Positions 24,064-32,817 of a stretch of 64,000 nt of DNA are shown in pieces; the stretch's first letter is position 1, and the number at the start of each line of letters is the position of its first letter. The position numbers and the translations under genes were made by a program. The notes below the pieces were generated by a model. The model saw only the letters and a program-made list of their open reading frames with translations, was not told the DNA's origin and did not search any database. Source of the stretch: JAJRPT01 sp965661945. Lineage in GTDB: Bacteria > Bacteroidota > Ignavibacteria > Kapaibacteriales > UBA2268. The stretch is taken from the NCBI GenBank assembly GCA_965661945.1, contig CBFIFP010000006.1, positions 1 through 64,000 on the forward strand. Direction: 5' to 3'.

Positions 24064-26106
24064 TTATTTAGTGTGAATTTTTAACCACTCAAAAAATTCT
24101 TTTTGCCAAACAAGCGCATTTTGCAAATTTAAAACCCAATGATTTTCTTCAGGGAAGAATAATAATTTTGATGGTATTCCTTGAGCTTGACAAGCCGTAA
24201 ATGCCTCTAAACTTTGAGCGTAAGGTACTCGGAAATCTTTACCACCTGTGATTATTAACATAGGGGTATCCCATTTTTCAACAAAGTTATGAGGTGAGAA
24301 TTTCTCATAGTCTTTTTTAGATTTTGAGTCCCAGTAAGGTCCGCCTTGCTCCCAATTAGGGAAAAATAATTCTTCTGTTGAGCCATACATGCTGTATAAG
24401 TTAAAAACTCCACAATGAGATATGAAAGCTTTAAATCTTTTATCATGATGGGCTGCTAGCCAAAAAACTGAATATCCTCCGAAGCTTGGTCCTACACAAG
24501 TTAGTTTTTCATTATCTACATAAGTCTCTTTAGCAACTGCGTCAGTAGCAGATAAAATATCTTTCATTGCTTGTCCGCCCCAATCTCTGCTTATTTGGTC
24601 GTTCCATTCTTGTCCAAAACCAGGCATACCTCTTCTGTTCGGAGCGCAAACTACATACCCTTGTGAAGCCATTAAAAACATATTCCACCTATATGAAAAA
24701 TATTGAGAGATTTGTCCTTGAGGTCCACCCTGGCAATATGTTATCATAGGGTATTTTTTGTTCTCATCAAAATCAGGAGGTAATAAAACCCAAACTTGCA
24801 TTTGTTTACCGTCAGTTGTTTTTACCCATTTTTCTTCCATCTTAACATTTTTTACCCTTGCATCAAACACTGCGTTAACATTTGTTAACGATTTCATTTT
24901 GCTATCTGTTGATGAAGAAGGGTATGTATATATGTTTACCGCTTCTTGCATAGAAGTTCTACCAACGTATAATGTTTTATCGTCTGGAGAAACAAGAAGT
25001 CCCGAAGAATAGTTATAATCTCCACCAGCTATTTTATCAATTTTAGAACTTTCTACATCTACTTTAAATAGCGGTTCTCTTCCTTTTTCTGTTGCAGAAA
25101 AATAAATTGTTTTGCTGTTATTAGCCCAAGCAAACTGAACAACCCATTGGTCTAAATCTTTAGTTAAATCTTTTCTTAAACCAGTTGCAAACTCGTAAAT
25201 CATTAATCTAACTTTATCTGCTTCAAAGCCAGGACGCTCTTGAGAAGTATATGCTACATATTTTCCATCAGGAGATACTATTGGGTGCTTATCATATCCA
25301 AGATTTTCGGATGTAATATTTGTAGTTTCTTTGGATTCAATAGAATACACATATAAATCTGAGTTTGTACTTATTGCTGGTTTATCTACTTTTTTAGAAA
25401 CGTAAATTATTTCTCTACTATTTGTTTTCCAGGTAAAGTCATCACCTCCACCAAAGGGTTCTGTTGGGGAATCAAAGTCTTCTGTTTTCATTATATCAAC
25501 CCCAGTACCTCCACTAGCAGGCATTACGAAAATATGGTTTCTGTTTTCATCTTCCCATTTATCCCAGGACCTAACAGGTAGGTTTTCATAATGCATAACA
25601 TTTGTATTTCTTAAATCAGGATATTTATCTTTGATTGTTTGTTTTGTTTTAACCGATGAAGTATATGCAATTAAACTTCCATCTGGTGAATATTTAAAGT
25701 CTCCAATCCCTTTAACAACAGTAGTTAAGCCCTCAGAGACTCCGTCTGGAAATACTTTAGTAAATATTTGAGGAGAGCCCATTCGGGTTGATAAAAATGC
25801 AATTTTTTTCCCATCTTCTATCCATCGTGGATGGTAATCTTTCGCTCTACTTTTAGTTACTTTAATTGTTTCTGATCCATCTTTTTTTATAGCATAAATA
25901 TTTGTTTCCATAGATGCATTTTCTATGTTTGGAGTTGATAATGTATATAAAATCCATTCTCCGTCAGGGGAAATATTAGCATCAGAAAGTCTATTTAAAC
26001 TTAACATATCTTCAGGTGTGAAAATAGTTTGCTGACTTTCTGGTAATTTTAATTGTGCAGTTGTAATAAAAGGAATTACTAAAAAGACTAATAATATTTT
26101 TAACAT
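24064..26106 (-). CDS. S9 family prolyl oligopeptidase-like serine peptidase, secreted
   Basis: A 680-residue exported peptidase. A Sec signal (about 1-17) leads into a beta-propeller of PD40/WD40-like blades (SPDGEWILYTLS, SPDGSLIAYTSS, SPDGKYVAYTSQ), then an alpha/beta hydrolase domain from about 430. The catalytic triad is readable as S541 in GPSFGGYS, D624 in GGKDFRVP and H656 in ENHWVLNL. This matches bacterial DPP-like or acylaminoacyl peptidases that degrade oligopeptides in the periplasm. It has no T9SS domain. The gene stands alone on the minus strand with a 317-base gap upstream. Confidence 0.93.
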   Translation of the reverse strand: MLKILLVFLVIPFITTAQLKLPESQQTIFTPEDMLSLNRLSDANISPDGEWILYTLSTPNIENASMETNIYAIKKDGSETIKVTKSRAKDYHPRWIEDGKKIAFLSTRMGSPQIFTKVFPDGVSEGLTTVVKGIGDFKYSPDGSLIAYTSSVKTKQTIKDKYPDLRNTNVMHYENLPVRSWDKWEDENRNHIFVMPASGGTGVDIMKTEDFDSPTEPFGGGDDFTWKTNSREIIYVSKKVDKPAISTNSDLYVYSIESKETTNITSENLGYDKHPIVSPDGKYVAYTSQERPGFEADKVRLMIYEFATGLRKDLTKDLDQWVVQFAWANNSKTIYFSATEKGREPLFKVDVESSKIDKIAGGDYNYSSGLLVSPDDKTLYVGRTSMQEAVNIYTYPSSSTDSKMKSLTNVNAVFDARVKNVKMEEKWVKTTDGKQMQVWVLLPPDFDENKKYPMITYCQGGPQGQISQYFSYRWNMFLMASQGYVVCAPNRRGMPGFGQEWNDQISRDWGGQAMKDILSATDAVAKETYVDNEKLTCVGPSFGGYSVFWLAAHHDKRFKAFISHCGVFNLYSMYGSTEELFFPNWEQGGPYWDSKSKKDYEKFSPHNFVEKWDTPMLIITGGKDFRVPYAQSLEAFTACQAQGIPSKLLFFPEENHWVLNLQNALVWQKEFFEWLKIHTK

Positions 26107-26423
26107 AAAAAAACCTATTTGATTGAATTATTGTTGCAAATTAAGGAAAAATATTTGAATTTTATAATTTAAAATTTACTAATTAATTATTCAATCAAAT
26201 CAGATTAATTTTCGAAATACCCAGTGAACTTAATTTAAGAATTTAAGTAAAATCAATTGAAAAAATTAACACCCTAAAATAAAAAACGACTTACCCAACC
26301 GACTTTAACTCAAATTAAGTTTAGTTATGATTTCATATATCATTTTAAAAAAAAAGCCAAGAAATAATCTTGGCTGTTTTGTAATTTTTTTGGAAGTTAT
26401 AGAAATTTAAAACGATATACTAT
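26107..26423. other. Non-coding gap between S9 peptidase and rpoZ
   Basis: This AT-rich gap of 317 bases must hold the promoter of the minus-strand S9 peptidase, although no convincing TAnnTTTG box was found, and it holds the rpoZ terminator near 26347-26375. I see no reading frame or RNA gene in it. Confidence 0.5.
26347..26375 (-). terminator. rpoZ terminator
   Basis: On the minus strand the 8-bp stem AGCCAAGA/TCTTGGCT with a 5-base loop is followed by a run of nine T residues, about 50 bases after the rpoZ stop. Confidence 0.85.
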
Positions 26424-26723
26424 TTAATTCTCTAATACTGGAAGTTCGTAGTCTAATTCTCCATCAAAAATTTCTTTCATAGCAATAAAAGATGGCTTTG
26501 GCATCATTTCAAACTTTTTACTAATATTAACTTGATCAGCATTAGCAATTTCATTATCGTCAGCAGTAGGGACTATATCCTCCATTTGTTCAATAATCTC
26601 GCTTTTTATGTCAGCATTAATTTGACGAGAGCGAACTCCCATTGCAACAATAGATTGATAAATAGATCTTTTATTAGATTCTAACATTCTAACTTCTATT
26701 GGATTTACAATATACTTAGCCAT
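26424..26723 (-). CDS. rpoZ: RNA polymerase omega subunit-like protein
   Basis: A 99-residue protein. The segment SIYQSIVAMGVRSRQINADI at about 22-41 is the conserved omega/Rpb6 helix (general form: Y-x-A-I-V with RARQIN). Bacteroidetes omega proteins have this size and a C-terminal acidic extension ending in a hydrophobic tail such as YELPVLEN here. Omega binds the beta' subunit and aids polymerase assembly. The gene has the best promoter in the window and its own terminator, so it is monocistronic. Confidence 0.8.
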   Translation of the reverse strand: MAKYIVNPIEVRMLESNKRSIYQSIVAMGVRSRQINADIKSEIIEQMEDIVPTADDNEIANADQVNISKKFEMMPKPSFIAMKEIFDGELDYELPVLEN

Positions 26724-26761
26724 AGTTTTTCTTTTTTATTAAATTGAAGAAAAGAGAACTG

Positions 26762-26793
26762 CAAAAATAAGAAATATTATTGAAATAAACAAA
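26762..26793 (-). promoter_or_regulatory. Consensus Bacteroidetes promoter of rpoZ
   Basis: On the minus strand TTTG (26790-26793) and TATTTTTG (26762-26769) are separated by exactly 20 bases, matching TTTG-N19-21-TAnnTTTG. Transcription would start about 30 bases before the rpoZ ATG. Confidence 0.6.
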
Positions 26794-26869
26794 TTTTAAC
26801 AAAAAATTTTTATATTTAATTATAATACACTATTTTAGTTTTTTTTTAAATGCTTTATTAATTAAAAAT

Positions 26870-27232
26870 ATGACGAAATTGTATTATTCTATTAGCGAAG
26901 TAAGTAAAATGATTGGCGAGGAGCAATATATCCTTCGCTATTGGGAAAAAGAATTTAAAAGTTTAAAACCAAAAAAAAATTCTGCTGGAAATAGAAAATA
27001 CTCTCTTAAAGATATTGAAACACTAAAGCATATAAAAGAATTATTAAGAGATTCGGAAATGAATCTTATCACTGCTCGTGAGATTATTGATAATAACAAG
27101 AAATTAGATAAAGTTAGTTTGATTAATCAACGAGTGGAAAAAGACAGAACTTCGATTGAACTAGATAAGGAACTATTCAAAGAGACTTTAAATACATTAA
27201 AAAATTTATCATCTCTATTGAAACAAATCTAG
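26870..27232 (+). CDS. MerR-family transcriptional regulator
   Basis: A 120-residue protein. Residues about 3-70 are the winged-helix MerR domain, with YSISEVSKMIGEEQYILRYW and the wing segment SAGNRKYSLKDIETL; about 75-118 form the dimerising coiled coil. It lacks an effector domain and cysteines, so it is the short MerR type common in Bacteroidetes, not a metal sensor. Targets are unknown. It is divergent from rpoZ with 146 bases between them. Confidence 0.87.
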   Translation: MTKLYYSISEVSKMIGEEQYILRYWEKEFKSLKPKKNSAGNRKYSLKDIETLKHIKELLRDSEMNLITAREIIDNNKKLDKVSLINQRVEKDRTSIELDKELFKETLNTLKNLSSLLKQI

Positions 27233-27300
27233 TTAAAAAAACGATTTATAAGGTATAACGAATTTTAAAAATATAACAAACTTACTTAGGGAGTTAGAAT

Positions 27301-28245
27301 ATGAACTTATTTACATATATTTTCCTTGCGGTGAGCTTAAGCTTAAGCGCTGTTGAATATGAAATGATTACAGTGGGTAATCACGATGACGAGGTCTTAG
27401 GTGTTTTCGTTAATGAAGATGACACTAAAGTTGCTACTTGTAGCTTAGATGAAAGCATAATTGTTTGGGATATTCAAAATAGAAAGAAACTAATAACTAT
27501 GAAAGGCCATTTAGGTCAAGTTAACAATTTATCTTTTTCTGGAAATGATGAGTTTATTGCTTCTGGTTCCTCTGACCAAACAGTTAGAATTTGGGATGTA
27601 AAAACAGGAGAACAATTAAAAGTTTTAAAAGGTCATACCGATCAAGTTATTGGTGTTTATTTCTCTCAAGATGATAGTTCTACTTTTGTTGCCTCTACTA
27701 GTTTTGATAGAACTGTAAAGCTATGGGATTGGAGATTTGGCACTGAGATTAAAACCCTAAGAGACCATAGTGAACCAACTAATAACGTTGCTTATAGCTA
27801 TGATGGCGATTATATCGCTTCTTGTTCTGATGATAAAAGCATAAAGATATGGTCAACCGACCTTACAACTAAAGAGCCAATTATGACCCTTCTTGGTCAT
27901 GAAGCTCCAGTTCTTACTGTTCTTTTTAGTTTTGATTCAAAAAAAATCGCCTCAACAGACCAAGACGGTTACATTAAAATTTGGAGTATGCCTGATGGAA
28001 TGTTGCTAAGAACTATTAAAGCCCACACTGAGCTAGTGCAAGACGTATCTTTTGCTGCAGATGAACGCACTATTGTTAGTGCAAGTTTAGACGGTAAAGT
28101 AAAACTTTGGGATTCAATGACTGGTGATTTAAAATATCAATTTGATGCTGGCGTGGAGATTTGGTCTGTTGATTTAATTAGTGACCAATCAGTAATAATT
28201 TTGGGTTGCCAAGATGGTACAGTAAGATTTTTAGTTAAGAAGTAA
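27301..28245 (+). CDS. WD40-repeat beta-propeller protein
   Basis: A 314-residue protein with a short signal peptide (about 1-16) and about seven WD40 repeats filling the rest, each ending in a W-D or W-S dipeptide (SLDESIIVWDIQ, SSDQTVRIWDVK, SFDRTVKLWDWR, SDDKSIKIWSTD, ASLDGKVKLWDS). It should fold as one seven-bladed propeller and act as a binding platform, here probably in the periplasm. The OmpA-like gene follows 14 bases downstream with a GGAG site, so the two are probably co-expressed. No ligand can be inferred. Confidence 0.9.
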   Translation: MNLFTYIFLAVSLSLSAVEYEMITVGNHDDEVLGVFVNEDDTKVATCSLDESIIVWDIQNRKKLITMKGHLGQVNNLSFSGNDEFIASGSSDQTVRIWDVKTGEQLKVLKGHTDQVIGVYFSQDDSSTFVASTSFDRTVKLWDWRFGTEIKTLRDHSEPTNNVAYSYDGDYIASCSDDKSIKIWSTDLTTKEPIMTLLGHEAPVLTVLFSFDSKKIASTDQDGYIKIWSMPDGMLLRTIKAHTELVQDVSFAADERTIVSASLDGKVKLWDSMTGDLKYQFDAGVEIWSVDLISDQSVIILGCQDGTVRFLVKK

Positions 28246-28259
28246 AAAAGGAGTTTTCA

Positions 28260-28967
28260 ATGATTAGAATATTAGTTTTATCTATATTTTTTAGTTTAAG
28301 TGCTTTTAGTCAAGGGTTTATCAATACTACTGTTTCTCTTACAGGAAATGTGTTTAATCAAGTAAGTAAACTTCCAGAGACTGCGGTTATTAAAATTACT
28401 GACCTTGAAGGAAGAAGAGTTGGAGCAACAAGAAGTAATGGAGCTCAAAACGGGGCTTACTTTGTTGCCGGTCTAAAACCAGGAAACACTTATATGGTTG
28501 AAATTACTAAAAGAGAGTTTATGACCGAAAAATATAAGTTAATTGTTCCTAATACTGGCAAATACATGGAGATTTCGCATGACTTTTTGATTAAGCCATT
28601 AAAGGTTGGTGTTAAAATTCCTATTGCTGTTACTCCTTTTGAATTAAGAAAATCTAAATTAAGATTTGGAGCAGAACTTTACTTAGATGATTGGATAGAT
28701 GTTTTTGGTGATAATCCTCAAGTAAAGGTAAAAGTTGTAACTTATCCTGACAGTAAAGGTGAACCGAACGAAAACCTAAGAATAACTGAAGAAAGAGCAA
28801 TAGCAATTAAAGATTTCTTTGTTGAAAAAGGTATTGACCCTTCAAGACTTTCTACTACAGGAAGTAAGGTTGTTGATGCGGATAATCCTCCTCCAACCGA
28901 AAAGGCAGCAAAAGGAAAAAGATATGTTGGTCCTTGCTATATTGAGATAACAAATACTGGAAATTAA
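28260..28967 (+). CDS. Secreted OmpA-like protein with carboxypeptidase-regulatory-like domain
   Basis: A 235-residue protein with a signal peptide (about 1-18), an N-terminal beta-sandwich of the carboxypeptidase-regulatory type (SLTGNVFNQVSKLPETAVI, LKPGNTYMVEITK) and a C-terminal OmpA-like domain. In the latter RITEERAIAIKDFFVEKGID and RLSTTGS match the peptidoglycan-binding fold, although the usual GHTD is replaced by KVVTYPDSKG, so binding is uncertain. GGAG lies at good spacing before the ATG. It follows the WD40 gene closely. Confidence 0.8.
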   Translation: MIRILVLSIFFSLSAFSQGFINTTVSLTGNVFNQVSKLPETAVIKITDLEGRRVGATRSNGAQNGAYFVAGLKPGNTYMVEITKREFMTEKYKLIVPNTGKYMEISHDFLIKPLKVGVKIPIAVTPFELRKSKLRFGAELYLDDWIDVFGDNPQVKVKVVTYPDSKGEPNENLRITEERAIAIKDFFVEKGIDPSRLSTTGSKVVDADNPPPTEKAAKGKRYVGPCYIEITNTGN

Positions 28968-28981
28968 AATAAAATTAATTT

Positions 28982-29635
28982 GTGGAAATTGTAAGTTCTA
29001 AAGATGGCTCTAACACTATTTTCATTAATGATTTAGATGAGTTTTATCACTCTCCAAGAGGAGCAATATCTGAATCTGAATATGTTTTTATTCAAAATGG
29101 AATTAGTGCATCTTTAGAACTTTTTAATTTTAAAGAACTCTCCATCTTTGAGTTAGGTTTTGGTACCGGATTAAATTCAACTCTATCCTATTTATATTCT
29201 AAAAAGAATAATATAAAAATCAACTATAACACTATAGAAAAATATCCTATTGATATTAATATACTTAATAAATTAAATTATAAAGATAAATTAAATCCTG
29301 AGTTTGAAGAAATTATTAATTCAAATTGGGAAGAAATTATTGAAATTCATAAAAATTTTAGTATTTTAAAAAATAAAATTGATATTAAAGAGTTTATACC
29401 TTTAAAGAAATACAATATTGTTTTTTTTGACGCTTTTGCAAAATCCAAGCAACCAGATATTTGGACTGACCAAATCATTAAAAAAACGTGTGATATGCTC
29501 ATAAATAATGGAATATTTGTAACTTACGCTTGTACTACAAGTCTTAAAAAACAATTAATATCTAACGGAATGACTTTAATAAATAAAAATGGTGCTTTAG
29601 GCAAAAGAGAAATGACTTTTGCAATTAAATACTAA
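28982..29635 (+). CDS. mnmD: tRNA (5-methylaminomethyl-2-thiouridine) methyltransferase, MnmD-type
   Basis: A 217-residue enzyme corresponding to the stand-alone MnmC2/MnmD domain, which methylates the aminomethyl group at wobble uridine 34. Motifs are YHSPRGAISESEYVFI near the N-terminus, the SAM-binding FELGFGTGLN at about 56-65, and FFDAFAKSKQPDIW around 150. The oxidase domain of fused MnmC is absent, as is normal in this phylum. The start is GTG. mnmG, acting in the same pathway, is at the right edge of the window but not linked. Confidence 0.9.
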   Translation: MEIVSSKDGSNTIFINDLDEFYHSPRGAISESEYVFIQNGISASLELFNFKELSIFELGFGTGLNSTLSYLYSKKNNIKINYNTIEKYPIDINILNKLNYKDKLNPEFEEIINSNWEEIIEIHKNFSILKNKIDIKEFIPLKKYNIVFFDAFAKSKQPDIWTDQIIKKTCDMLINNGIFVTYACTTSLKKQLISNGMTLINKNGALGKREMTFAIKY

Positions 29636-29640
29636 AATCT

Positions 29641-31866
29641 ATGAAAAAAATCATAATAATTATAATACTACTTTCATCGCCGATCATACCTTCAAACAAA
29701 ATTGAATATGATAGATTTTCCCCGTTAACAAGTTTGTTTTTGAAGGATATGGATAAATTACAAAAGGAAGAACTTATAAAAAAATATATGATTTATAATA
29801 TTGAAGAAGAGCTTTATATTGGCTGTCTTTTAAAAAAATCTAAATCATTTGATTTAAATACTATAATTAAAAATAATTGTATAATTGGAGCTGATGTTAA
29901 TGAAATTCAATCATTAAAAATACCACTTAGTTATTTTAAAGATTTTGCTAAAACTAATTACTTTATATATCTTGAGATAGATGAGAAAATAAAATTACAT
30001 TTAGATAAAGCATTAAAATCCTCTAATGATAATGATGTATTAAATGAGCTTATTAATTCGGCTGAATTTAGTTATAAAAATGCGATCATTGGGATAATAG
30101 ATATTGGGTTTTTTTATAAACATAGAATGTTTTTAGATAAAAACAGACGACAAACAAGAATTAAATTGGCTTGGCAACAGGGTTCATCATCTAATCTTGG
30201 AAGAAAACCAAGAAGATATAGCTATGGTTTGGAGTTAAATCCAAATGCTACAGGAGCCAGAGCTTTTGATTATGCTGAAGAATCTCATGGAACTCATGTA
30301 ACTGGTATTGCTGCGGGAGGACAATTTAGAGACTTCTCAAATTACATTGGAGTAAACTCTCAAGCTGATATTGTATCTGTTACCCCAATTTTTACATTTG
30401 ATGATTTTGTGGCTACAGGTCAATCTAATATATTAGACGGCGTAAAATATATTATTGAGTATGCTAATTCAGTATCCAAACCAGTTGTTATTAATATTTC
30501 TTTAGGTCATCATATCGGACCCCATGACGGTTCTTCTATTTTCGATCAAGCATGTAATTCTTTATCTGGTAGAGGTCGTATAATTATAACTTCCGCTGGC
30601 AATAGTGGGGAAGATAAAACAACTTTTTTAGCTGATTTAGGAGAAAATCCTTCTGCAAAAAAAAGCGCCTTTTCTGTTCACACAGAAGGAAATAATTCTA
30701 GCAGATCTACATACTTAGATATTTGGAATGTTGAAGGAGAAGATTTTTGCATAAGAGTTGGACTTTTAAGCAACAATAATTATGAGTTTTCAGAAATCCT
30801 ATGTACTGGAGACAATTTTAATGATTATTATACAGTTATAAATGGTAATTCAAGATTATCTGCGGAAGTTGTATCCTCTAATAATGTTTTTAATTATGGA
30901 AGAAGAATTTTTATAGAAGCAAAATTAGTTTCAGGTAATGCTACACCGATTTTGGAAATATCAAATAGTAAAGGTAGAGTTTTTGCTTGGAATGCGGCTC
31001 TTGGAGGTTCCCAATCTGGATTCTTTTCAAATTTAGATAGAAATGATTTAAGTGATGGAACAAATAATTATCAAATAGCTGAAATAGGTGGTAATGCCGA
31101 TTCAGTTATAACTGTAGGGGCTTTTACCACTAAAAACTCCTTTAATAATGCTTTTGGAAATCAAATTAGTTTTAATTCTGATATAGAAGATATTGCTTCG
31201 TTTTCATCTTTAGGACCTAACGCAAAAGATGTCCTAAAACCTGAAATCTCAGCGCCAGGTCATTCTCTTGTATCTTCTATTAACCCACAGCATAACTCAT
31301 TTATTAGGGATAATCCAAACAGAAGTATGATGGTAGATAGTATTGTTACTGGAGATCAAATTCACTATGTTGGTGCTATGTCTGGTACATCAATGTCCTC
31401 ACCTTTTATTACTGGTGTGGTATCATTGATGCTTACAGTAAACCCAAACCTAGGTCCTTCTGAAGTAGTTGATATTTTAAGAGTAACTTCAATTAATGAT
31501 GAATTTACAGGAGATATAAGAGATTTTGGTAGTAATATATGGGGATATGGTAAAGTTAATATTTTTGATGCAGTAAAGATTTCTGATGAAAGATTTGAAT
31601 TATCAAATTTCACTCCTCAATTTAGGTATTATCCAAATCCAGTTAAAGACTTTTTATACTTAGAATTTCAAAAAAATTCTTTAGAATCTGCAAGAATAAG
31701 AATTATTGATTTAAATGGTAGAATTCTATATGAAAAAATGGAAGGTAATCCATCTGAGAAAATTGTTAAAGTGCCGTTTTCTAATCTTGCTCCTGGAAGT
31801 TATTTACTTGAAATTAGTGCTAAAGACTATCACAAAACTATTAATATTTTAAAAGACATAGATTGA
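29641..31866 (+). CDS. S8 subtilisin-like protease with T9SS sorting domain
   Basis: A 741-residue exported serine protease. After a short signal peptide and a propeptide-like region (about 20-145), the triad is D154 (IIDIGF), H216 (ESHGTHVTGIAAGG) and S584 (MSGTSMSSPF). The Asp motif is D-I-G instead of the usual D-S/T-G. About 270 residues between LDLG-type core segments and the serine contain a beta-rich insertion, as in Bacteroidetes subtilases. The final ~75 residues are a T9SS type A sorting domain (YYPNPVKDFLYLEF). It starts 5 bases after mnmD. Surface or extracellular protein degradation is the likely role. Confidence 0.92.
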   Translation: MKKIIIIIILLSSPIIPSNKIEYDRFSPLTSLFLKDMDKLQKEELIKKYMIYNIEEELYIGCLLKKSKSFDLNTIIKNNCIIGADVNEIQSLKIPLSYFKDFAKTNYFIYLEIDEKIKLHLDKALKSSNDNDVLNELINSAEFSYKNAIIGIIDIGFFYKHRMFLDKNRRQTRIKLAWQQGSSSNLGRKPRRYSYGLELNPNATGARAFDYAEESHGTHVTGIAAGGQFRDFSNYIGVNSQADIVSVTPIFTFDDFVATGQSNILDGVKYIIEYANSVSKPVVINISLGHHIGPHDGSSIFDQACNSLSGRGRIIITSAGNSGEDKTTFLADLGENPSAKKSAFSVHTEGNNSSRSTYLDIWNVEGEDFCIRVGLLSNNNYEFSEILCTGDNFNDYYTVINGNSRLSAEVVSSNNVFNYGRRIFIEAKLVSGNATPILEISNSKGRVFAWNAALGGSQSGFFSNLDRNDLSDGTNNYQIAEIGGNADSVITVGAFTTKNSFNNAFGNQISFNSDIEDIASFSSLGPNAKDVLKPEISAPGHSLVSSINPQHNSFIRDNPNRSMMVDSIVTGDQIHYVGAMSGTSMSSPFITGVVSLMLTVNPNLGPSEVVDILRVTSINDEFTGDIRDFGSNIWGYGKVNIFDAVKISDERFELSNFTPQFRYYPNPVKDFLYLEFQKNSLESARIRIIDLNGRILYEKMEGNPSEKIVKVPFSNLAPGSYLLEISAKDYHKTINILKDID

Positions 31867-31992
31867 AGTAATTAAATTAAAATATCTTGTAGTTAAAAAT
31901 CTTACAGTATTAAATTTAGGGATTTTATAATATTTGAAATTATATATTCAAATATCATTTAAACTGAAAAATCGTATTAACATATAATTTGG

Positions 31993-32000
31993 TATATTTG
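31993..32000 (+). promoter_or_regulatory. TAnnTTTG box before the cohesin-like gene
   Basis: TATATTTG matches the -7 consensus and ends 22 bases before the ATG at 32023. No spaced TTTG box upstream. Confidence 0.25.
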
Positions 32001-32022
32001 TATTTTAAATTTTACAAAAAAA

Positions 32023-32817
32023 ATGAAACTTCTTCTCTTAATATTTTTATTCATTTCTTCAATAAACACTGTGTTTTCAAATATAATATTCTTTGAAAAT
32101 ATTAGCTTGGAGCGTGGTAAAACCGCTCAAATACCATTTTTAATTGAAGATATATCAATAGAAGAATATCCTTTAGAATTAGAATTAGAACTAATTTTCA
32201 ATGCTTATATGTTTGAAGTTATAGGTATTGAGGATGTTCTCCCACTTAATAATTCTGAATTTGAAATACGATTAAACGGAGAAGATTTAAGCAAGTCTGT
32301 TATTAAAATAAATTCAACTTTTAATACTCCAGATAATATATTATTTATACTAGATGTTACAGGATTGGCATCTAAAGATTCAATTTCGAACTTAGAATTA
32401 TTGAATATTAAAGTAAATAATGAAATAAGAAATGATATTTCTCTAAGAAGTGGATTAATAACTTTAAATAATCTTGTATTTGATTTGGAATCAAGTGTAA
32501 GTGAGATTTATCCTAATCCTTTTGACTCATATACACAAATAGATTTTGATATCAAACAAGAAACAACTCTAAATATTAAAATATTTGATAATTCTGCTCG
32601 CTCATTAAATACCATTCTTGGCACAAATGCATTTAAAATATCTATTCAAGATGAAAATAATAATCAAATTGAATTTGATGACAACATAAAATTATCCATT
32701 GGTAAATATAAAATGACGCTAACTCCAAGAAGAACAAATATATCTATTGGTGCTTACAGAATGATAATAAAATTAGATAATGATATTTTGTACAGAAACT
32801 TTATTTATGGTGGTTAA
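32023..32817 (+). CDS. Secreted cohesin-like protein with a T9SS-type tail
   Basis: A 264-residue protein. A signal peptide (about 1-19) is followed by a beta-sandwich (about 22-150) with the pattern of cohesin-like domains (LERGKTAQIPFLIEDI, LELELIFNAYMFEVIGIE). Residues about 165-264 begin with SEIYPNPFDSYTQIDFDI, the start of a T9SS type A sorting domain, though the end (YRNFIYGG) is atypical and an insert precedes the last strands. Its TAATG stop/start overlaps the next gene by one base, so the two are translationally coupled and probably work together. Confidence 0.7.
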   Translation: MKLLLLIFLFISSINTVFSNIIFFENISLERGKTAQIPFLIEDISIEEYPLELELELIFNAYMFEVIGIEDVLPLNNSEFEIRLNGEDLSKSVIKINSTFNTPDNILFILDVTGLASKDSISNLELLNIKVNNEIRNDISLRSGLITLNNLVFDLESSVSEIYPNPFDSYTQIDFDIKQETTLNIKIFDNSARSLNTILGTNAFKISIQDENNNQIEFDDNIKLSIGKYKMTLTPRRTNISIGAYRMIIKLDNDILYRNFIYGG

